From: JBDKJS01 sp039806065
GTDB taxonomy: Bacteria > Bacteroidota > Bacteroidia > AKYH767-A > 2013-40CM-41-45
Direction: 5' to 3'
NCBI GenBank assembly: GCA_039806065.1
Contig: JBDKJS010000102.1
Coordinates: 1 to 8,009, forward strand
Length of the DNA stretch: 8,009 bases
Below the pieces are notes generated by a model. The model saw nothing but the letters and a program-made list of their open reading frames with translations. It had not been told where the DNA came from and ran no database searches. Shown here piece after piece: positions 1 through 5,206 of the stretch. How positions within the stretch are numbered: position 1 is the stretch's first letter; each line of letters starts with the position of its first letter. Both the position numbers and the translations under genes were made by a program.

Positions 1-3000
1 ACAAAATTTTATTTCTAACCCACCACCAGTTTGCCAAGGTAGTAATGCCAATTTAAGCTGCATTGCTCAATATGGTGTTCCTGGATATAATTATACTTGG
101 AATCCCGGAGGGATGGTAGGCAGCAATGTAGCAACCATCATCAACGCTCCAACCCAGTTTATAGTAGATATTACAGACGCTTGTGGAAATACTACTGCGG
201 ATACAGTTAATGTTGGTATCATTCCAAATACCAATCCTGGTTTCACCATCAATCCAATAAATGCATGTGCAGGCGCACCCGTAACTTTAACTGGGCTAGG
301 GAGTGCAGCAGCTAGTAGCTATAATTGGTCGGTCCCTGGCTCTGTTACGCCATTGGTAGCAGCCACGCAAAGTTTAGTAACATCTTATAATTTACCTGGG
401 GGTTATTTCGTTTTTTTAAATTTTGTTGAGAATGGATGTACTTTCAGTCTTCAACAACCCATTAGTGTTGTTTCATCTTTACCGGCTTCAGTAAGCATAA
501 GTAGTACCAATGTAAATTTTTGTTCAGGTACTCCGATTGTTTTTATTGCCAACCCTAATAATGGAGGAACAGCACCCACTTATTCATGGGCCATCAACGG
601 AACTACCATCATTGGTGCCTCCAATGATACCATTACAATACCTAGTTTAAATAATGGAGATATCGTATCAGTAAATATGACAAGCAATTCTCCTTGCGCT
701 AATCCTACCACTGCCACCAGTCAAGTTATTGTAAGCATTACCCCAAGTGTAGTTCCAACGGTGAATATAGTAGCGTCTCCTGCAGGCAGTGTATGTGCAG
801 GTACCGCAGTAAGCTACACTGCAAACATTGGCAATGGTGGAAGTATTCCTAATTATCAATGGCAATTAAATGGAACTAACGTAGGGAGTAATACAAATAC
901 CTTTACAGCTACTGTTAATAATGGTGATATCATTAGTGTAACATTACTAAGTAATGCTACCTGTGCCTCTCCACAAAATGCCACTGCTCAAATCATAGCC
1001 AATGTGATTGCACCTGTTACACCCACTGTTGCTATCAGCGCAAATCCTGGCCTTTCGATCTGTTCGGGAACCGCTGTTACATTTTCTGCTGCTATTACCA
1101 ATGGTGGAGCCGCGCCAAATTATCAATGGCAGTTAAATGGGGTAAATGTGGGAATGAATGCAAATACTTTTACTACTGCTGTTTTAACCAATGGTGATGT
1201 GGTGAGTGTTACTTTAACTTCAAGTCTAGGTTGCACATCCATCGCCACAGCTAATGCAAGCGTGGTGGTATCAGTAAATGCCGCCTTAGTACCCAGTGTA
1301 TTAATAAATTTAAATTCCCCAACCACCATTTGCAGCGGTACCAATGTAAATTTTACAGCAGCTCCAACTAATGGTGGAACTGCTCCCACATTTCAATGGA
1401 CTTTAAATGGTGTAAATGTTGGATCCAATCTTTCTACCTATTCAAACAATTCACTTAATAATGGCGATGTCATTGGTGTATTAGTTACAAGTAGTGCTTC
1501 ATGTGCTGTACCCGTTCAATGTTCAACCACAGTTACCATGACGGTGAACCCGCTTCAAGTGCCAGCAGTAAGTATCAATGCATTACCATCGATTGCAATT
1601 TGTAATGGTACCAATGTTAATTTCAGTGCCACGCCAGTGAACGGAGGTGTAAATCCTACCTATCAATGGCAAGTTAATGGAGTAAACGTGGGTGTGAATA
1701 GCAATCAATTTTCTTCCAGCACCTTAACCAATGGTGCCATAGTGAGTGTAAGCATGAGTAGCAGTGAAGCATGCCCTAATCCTGCTACTGCTAATGCACA
1801 AGTAATTATGGCGGTAACAAATCCTGTCACACCTAGTGTAAATTTAACATCACTGCCAGGTAACAACATTTGCGCTGGAGAAACCATATCCTTCAATGCC
1901 TCTGGCATTAATGCAGGCACCACACCAATCTATCAATGGACGGTAAATGGCATAGCAGTTGGAGCTAATCAAAATACCTTCAGCACTTCAACACTCAATA
2001 ATGGAGACATTGTTGGGATCAATTTAACTTCTAGTTTAGGATGTGTTTCCACCACCTCAGCATTTGATAGCGAGACAATAACGGTTAATACTACAATAAT
2101 ACCACAGGTAAATATTCTTACTAATTCAACCAGTGGTACTTGCGAAAATGCACTTGTTGTTTTAACTGCCGATACTACAATGAGTTGGCCCAACGCCAAT
2201 ATTTGGTGGTACTTAAATGGCGTTTACCTAGATTCAGGTCAAGTGATTCAAGGAAATTTTAGCAATAGCGATCAGTTAGTAGTCCATTATCAAATTCCAT
2301 CTTTAGGCTGTATTGACTCCACCAACACGCGCGATACACTGGTGCTTTCATTGCAGCCTACCATTACGCCAAGTGTTGCTGTTAGTGTAGTTAATACAGG
2401 AACATTATGTGAAAATGATACCATTATTTTGTTTGCAACACCTATCAACGGTGGATTAAGTCCTTCTTATCAATGGAGTTTGAACAATCAAACATTGCCG
2501 ATTAATAATGATACTATAAGTTTTTTAAATTTAAATAACCAGGATACTGTATCAGTAACCATGATTAGTAGTGAAAACTGTGCTACACCCGCCAGCGTTT
2601 CAGCTCTGACAATAATTTCAATATCGCCAACACTTAATCCTAATCTGTCAGTTTCTACTACCAGTAATGATACCATTTGTGTTGGAATACCCATACTTTT
2701 GAATACCACCATTTCAGATAGTGGCGCTGTGAATCTAATTAATTGGTATGAGAATAATCTGTTGGTAGGAACAGGGCCTAATTATGTTGCTAATCCTTCT
2801 GCTGGTTTATTCAATATACAAGCCATACTCAATACCACTGGAGGTTGCTTGAGCATGAATGCTGATACCGCTTCAATTCAATTTTTTATTCTAGCTAGCA
2901 TAGTGCCCACTCTTTCTTTTGCTTCGCCAGATACAGTTTGTGCTGGCGATACACTCCAATTATTATCTATAACAACCAATGCAGGAGTAAACCCCATATA

Positions 3001-4186
3001 TTCATGGACCATCAATGGTAGTTCAATAGGAGCAAATAATGATACCTTAATTTGGATAGCCATTACAGGCAACCAACAAATTGGTGTTTCCTTGATTTCA
3101 TCATTAAGTTGTGCGGTTGACACTCCTCAAGTAATCGAAAATTTAGTAGTGTTACCCCTAGTAAACCCAAGTGTAAGTATCAATGGTTTCAATAATGATA
3201 CCATTTGTATAGGGTCTATACTAAATTTGAACATGCAAGTAGGGCAGGTGAGCAATTATACTAGTCAATGGTTATTGAATGGTATTCAGGTGGCTAGTGG
3301 GATGAACTTTAGCAGTGCCAATATTAGTAATAATGCTGTAATAAGTGCAGTAATTAATACCACAGACCAATGCGCCATTGCTAGCTCAGATACTGCCACT
3401 ATAGGTCCCATTCTTATATTCCCACCATTGCAAGTACTTTTAAACGGCAACACTACTATTTGCAAAGGCACTACTGCAAGTTTAGTTGCCAATGTCAATG
3501 GCGGAAACGGGGGGCCATATAGCTATAGTTGGAATAATGGATTATTGAATAGTAATAACCATACAGTTTCTCCAAATTTCACAACCAGTTATCAGGTTTC
3601 AGTAACAGACAATTGCACCGTTTTACCAGCCACTAGTATAGCTTTGGTAACGGTACTTCCAACACCAGATGCCAATTTCAACTACGAGCTTCTCTCTAAT
3701 GATGGCTTTAATAATATTGTTCAATTTATAAATACATCTACTTCAGGACAAGTGCTTTCATGGGACTTTGGAGATGGCGACACTGCTTCAATCTTAAATC
3801 CTGTGCATGAATATGAGCAACCAGGCACTTATCAAACCACCTTGGTTCAGAAGAATGCCAATGGCTGTATTGATTCTATTACTTACACAGTATTAATAAA
3901 AGAAGATGTAGCACTGTTTATCCCTGATGCTTTCACTCCGAACAATGACGGAATCAACGATGACTTCCTTCCTATAGTTAGGGGGATTAAAAATTTTCGA
4001 TTTACCATATTTGATCGCTATGGTAATGTGATATTTAGTGGGACAGAAAAAAAATCATGGAATGGGCTTTATCAAAATGATGGGGCAGCAGCACCTGCAG
4101 GAATTTATGTTGTTAAAATAGATGACATCAATGATGATCGCATCAGTGCTAAGAAGCTTGCTTCCTGGTTTGTACTATTGCGTTAG
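1..4186 (+). CDS. Giant Ig-repeat surface protein with PKD and T9SS type B sorting domain (5' partial)
   Basis: This is the C-terminal 1394 residues of a secreted, probably adhesin-like protein. The frame is open from the first full codon at base 2, so the ATG at 113 is internal and the true start and signal peptide lie outside the window. Numbering residues from base 2, the order is: two divergent Ig-like units (about 1-160), eleven Ig-like units of 87-91 residues (161-1140), one more divergent unit (1141-1221), a PKD domain (about 1222-1303, with WDFGDGD and HEY...PGTY) and a C-terminal sorting domain (about 1304-1394, FTPNNDGINDDF, FDRYGN, WNG...PAGIY). Each unit has Cys...Trp...Cys spacing typical of an Ig core, for example ICSGT, YQWQLNG, then a Cys after SS. 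In known T9SS proteins this ending directs export across the outer membrane and attachment to the cell surface or release. The ligand is unknown; adhesion or gliding is inferred only from architecture. The stop is TAG at 4184-4186. Family assignment is firm, function is not. Confidence 0.93.
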   Translation, partial: QNFISNPPPVCQGSNANLSCIAQYGVPGYNYTWNPGGMVGSNVATIINAPTQFIVDITDACGNTTADTVNVGIIPNTNPGFTINPINACAGAPVTLTGLGSAAASSYNWSVPGSVTPLVAATQSLVTSYNLPGGYFVFLNFVENGCTFSLQQPISVVSSLPASVSISSTNVNFCSGTPIVFIANPNNGGTAPTYSWAINGTTIIGASNDTITIPSLNNGDIVSVNMTSNSPCANPTTATSQVIVSITPSVVPTVNIVASPAGSVCAGTAVSYTANIGNGGSIPNYQWQLNGTNVGSNTNTFTATVNNGDIISVTLLSNATCASPQNATAQIIANVIAPVTPTVAISANPGLSICSGTAVTFSAAITNGGAAPNYQWQLNGVNVGMNANTFTTAVLTNGDVVSVTLTSSLGCTSIATANASVVVSVNAALVPSVLINLNSPTTICSGTNVNFTAAPTNGGTAPTFQWTLNGVNVGSNLSTYSNNSLNNGDVIGVLVTSSASCAVPVQCSTTVTMTVNPLQVPAVSINALPSIAICNGTNVNFSATPVNGGVNPTYQWQVNGVNVGVNSNQFSSSTLTNGAIVSVSMSSSEACPNPATANAQVIMAVTNPVTPSVNLTSLPGNNICAGETISFNASGINAGTTPIYQWTVNGIAVGANQNTFSTSTLNNGDIVGINLTSSLGCVSTTSAFDSETITVNTTIIPQVNILTNSTSGTCENALVVLTADTTMSWPNANIWWYLNGVYLDSGQVIQGNFSNSDQLVVHYQIPSLGCIDSTNTRDTLVLSLQPTITPSVAVSVVNTGTLCENDTIILFATPINGGLSPSYQWSLNNQTLPINNDTISFLNLNNQDTVSVTMISSENCATPASVSALTIISISPTLNPNLSVSTTSNDTICVGIPILLNTTISDSGAVNLINWYENNLLVGTGPNYVANPSAGLFNIQAILNTTGGCLSMNADTASIQFFILASIVPTLSFASPDTVCAGDTLQLLSITTNAGVNPIYSWTINGSSIGANNDTLIWIAITGNQQIGVSLISSLSCAVDTPQVIENLVVLPLVNPSVSINGFNNDTICIGSILNLNMQVGQVSNYTSQWLLNGIQVASGMNFSSANISNNAVISAVINTTDQCAIASSDTATIGPILIFPPLQVLLNGNTTICKGTTASLVANVNGGNGGPYSYSWNNGLLNSNNHTVSPNFTTSYQVSVTDNCTVLPATSIALVTVLPTPDANFNYELLSNDGFNNIVQFINTSTSGQVLSWDFGDGDTASILNPVHEYEQPGTYQTTLVQKNANGCIDSITYTVLIKEDVALFIPDAFTPNNDGINDDFLPIVRGIKNFRFTIFDRYGNVIFSGTEKKSWNGLYQNDGAAAPAGIYVVKIDDINDDRISAKKLASWFVLLR
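482..3421 (+). repeat. Eleven tandem ~270-bp repeats encoding Ig-like domains
   Basis: Units begin at a Pro codon at 482, 755, 1022, 1292, 1562, 1832, 2102, 2369, 2639, 2906 and 3167. Unit lengths are 273, 267, 270, 270, 270, 270, 267, 270, 267, 261 and 255 bp. The unit consensus is P-x-V-x-I, then C-x-G-T, NGG-x-x-P-x-YQWxxNG-x-x-VG, LNNGDxVSVxLTSS-x-x-C, then a closing strand. The units at 755 to 2101 are the most alike, including near-identical DNA around TATCAATGG and AATGGTG. Units after 2102 are more diverged. All length changes are multiples of three and the frame is intact, so this is a coding repeat array and not a mobile or CRISPR repeat. Confidence 0.92.
3665..3900 (+). other. PKD domain region of the giant surface protein
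   Basis: Within the large plus-strand gene, the stretch after the last Ig-like unit has the PKD hallmark WDFGDGD (from base 3761), followed by NPVHEY and PGTY, and closes with a beta strand ending in TYTVLI. PKD domains are beta-sandwich modules common in extracellular proteins of Bacteroidota and often sit just before the sorting domain, as here. They are usually spacers or binding modules; nothing here identifies a ligand. Confidence 0.85.
3911..4183 (+). other. T9SS type B (gliding-motility associated) C-terminal sorting domain
   Basis: The last 91 residues match the CHU_C/type B sorting domain. They include FTPNNDGINDDF (bases 3932-3967), an FRFTIFDRYGN strand, WNGLYQNDG, PAGIYVV, and a hydrophobic end, SWFVLLR. 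In characterised Bacteroidota this domain is recognised by the type IX secretion machinery after Sec export to the periplasm. The protein is therefore predicted to be surface-exposed or released. Confidence 0.92.
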
Positions 4187-5035
4187 TGGTTTAGTATGTT
4201 TCCATCTCCTATGCGACCATAACCAATATTCAGGTTTTTTTCTGATTTCAGTTTCTAATAACGCTGCTTGCAAACTGATAATTTCACCAATTGGTAACAG
4301 GTCAATCTTATCAGTGAGTGAAGAAAACTGTACTTCATAATAACCTCTTTTCACCTTATGTACTATACCAAAGGCGCAAGGCATTTCATGTTTGCGGGCA
4401 TAATGTTCGGCACCGTACATAAATGCAGTATCACGACCTAAAAATTTAACCCAAACAGCTTTGGCTATATTGAAAGGATTTTGATCACCCACAAAACCAT
4501 AGATGTAGGGCGTTGCGCTGGATTTGATAAAGTCAGGCATCATCTTAGTAGAACAGACTTCAGTACCAAACCTTGTTCTACTTTCAATCAACTTTTTGTT
4601 TAAAAATTCATTTTTAAGAGGAGAATAAATGCCTCTTGCGGTTAACTTACTTTGCCGTGATAGAGAAATAGCTAACCACTCCCAATTGCCATAATGACCA
4701 GTAATTCCAATCACACTTTGACCTTTATCAAAATAGGCATTCAGCGCTTCAGGATTGATCACTTTAATTCTTTCAAGAAGTTCGGCTTCTTTAATGCTGA
4801 ATACTTTTATGCTCTCAATGATGATGTCACATAAATGTTTGTAAAAAGATTTAGCAATTTTATTAATTTCTTCCGATGATTTCTCAGGAAAGCATTTAGT
4901 AAGATTATCAAATACCACAGCTTTTCTATAACCAATTACATGGAATAAAATAAAAAAGAAAAAATCAGAAACCTTGTAAAGTGCCGAAAGTGGCAATTTA
5001 GATAATGGAAGTAGCAATAAGTAATATATTAGCAT
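4175..5035 (-). CDS. LpxL/HtrB-family lysophospholipid (lipid A) acyltransferase
   Basis: This 286-residue protein matches the LpxL/HtrB late acyltransferase family, which adds a secondary acyl chain to lipid A at the inner membrane. Visible marks are an N-terminal hydrophobic segment (residues about 2-34), the catalytic H-x4-E motif in HYGNWE (His114, Glu119), the GDQNP motif (183-187) and the family's terminal WLWSHRRWK (271-279). Length is near the usual ~290-300 residues, so it looks complete. The start is the only ATG in reach, because an in-frame TGA lies three codons upstream. No Shine-Dalgarno is seen, as is usual in Bacteroidota. The stop codon (CTA on the plus strand at 4175-4177) lies inside the end of the convergent surface-protein gene, a 12-bp overlap. 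The gene diverges from the 900-residue protein gene across 114 bp. Relatives in Bacteroidota can act on other lysolipids, so the exact acceptor is uncertain. Confidence 0.92.
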   Translation of the reverse strand: MLIYYLLLLPLSKLPLSALYKVSDFFFFILFHVIGYRKAVVFDNLTKCFPEKSSEEINKIAKSFYKHLCDIIIESIKVFSIKEAELLERIKVINPEALNAYFDKGQSVIGITGHYGNWEWLAISLSRQSKLTARGIYSPLKNEFLNKKLIESRTRFGTEVCSTKMMPDFIKSSATPYIYGFVGDQNPFNIAKAVWVKFLGRDTAFMYGAEHYARKHEMPCAFGIVHKVKRGYYEVQFSSLTDKIDLLPIGEIISLQAALLETEIRKKPEYWLWSHRRWKHTKPLTQ

Positions 5036-5060
5036 AGTACATCATTTACAGTTTAAGCAC

Positions 5061-5092
5061 GTGAAATTACTTTTATTCGCTGAGAATTTCAC
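5061..5092. promoter_or_regulatory. 8-bp perfect inverted repeat in the divergent intergenic region
   Basis: GTGAAATT (5061-5068) is matched by AATTTCAC (5085-5092) with a 16-base spacer. A CACGTG palindrome overlaps its left arm at 5058-5063. The site lies between the divergently transcribed acyltransferase and the 900-residue secreted protein, where an operator acting on one or both would sit. An RNA hairpin in the leader of the acyltransferase is the other reading. No known regulator is recognised, and arms of this length in AT-rich DNA can arise by chance. Confidence 0.3.
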
Positions 5093-5127
5093 ATAGCAGC
5101 GCAATTTTTAATTTGGACATAATATTA

Positions 5128-5135
5128 TATTTTTG
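5128..5135 (+). promoter_or_regulatory. Candidate Bacteroidota -7 promoter element (TATTTTTG)
   Basis: TATTTTTG fits the Bacteroidota sigma-factor -7 consensus TAnnTTTG and ends 14 bases before the ATG at 5150. A well-placed -33 TTG is not evident: the nearest TTG (5113-5115) is only 12 bases upstream, where about 19-21 are expected. If used, the leader would be very short. The bases just before the ATG are an A-rich run (GAAAAAAAAATTAAA) with no Shine-Dalgarno, typical of translation starts in this phylum. Confidence 0.35.
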
Positions 5136-5149
5136 AAAAAAAAATTAAA

Positions 5150-5206
5150 ATGCGTAACCAACTATTACTAATACTATTTCTCTTTTTAACACATGGCAAT
5201 TTTGCG
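5150..5206 (+). other. Sec signal peptide of the 900-residue repeat protein
   Basis: The first 19 codons give a short N-region with Arg2, a hydrophobic core at residues 5-14 and a polar tail ending N-F-A, with Gln20 next. Cleavage between Ala19 and Gln20 is likely, as is common for Bacteroidota exported proteins whose mature end is Gln. No lipobox cysteine is present, so it is not a lipoprotein. Confidence 0.88.

Noticed and set aside
113..115. ATG at 113 as the start of the giant surface protein
   Set aside because: The frame is open upstream to the window edge and encodes the same kind of Ig-like sequence (C-Q-G-S, Y-N-Y-T-W-N-P-G). There is no signal peptide at 113, so the gene is truncated by the window.
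482..3421. Regular ~270-bp periodicity considered as a CRISPR-like or satellite array
   Set aside because: The units are far too long and imperfect for CRISPR, all length changes keep the reading frame, and the protein repeats are clear Ig-like domains.
1123..3498. Several minus-strand open frames of 70-90 codons across the giant surface-protein gene
   Set aside because: They recur in register with the coding repeats, have low-complexity Val/Thr/Leu composition mirroring the sense codons, and show no recognisable domain. They are antisense shadows of repetitive codons.
4187..4241. Possible terminator for the surface-protein gene: TGGTT (4187-4191), AACCA (4221-4225), then a T run (4235-4241)
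   Set aside because: The stem is only 5 bp with a loop of about 29 bases, is AT-rich, and lies within acyltransferase coding sequence. It is too weak to call.
4122..4340. 72-codon plus-strand frame running from the end of the surface-protein gene into the acyltransferase gene
   Set aside because: It is antisense to the conserved C-terminus of the acyltransferase and out of frame with the surface protein, with no domain or start signal.
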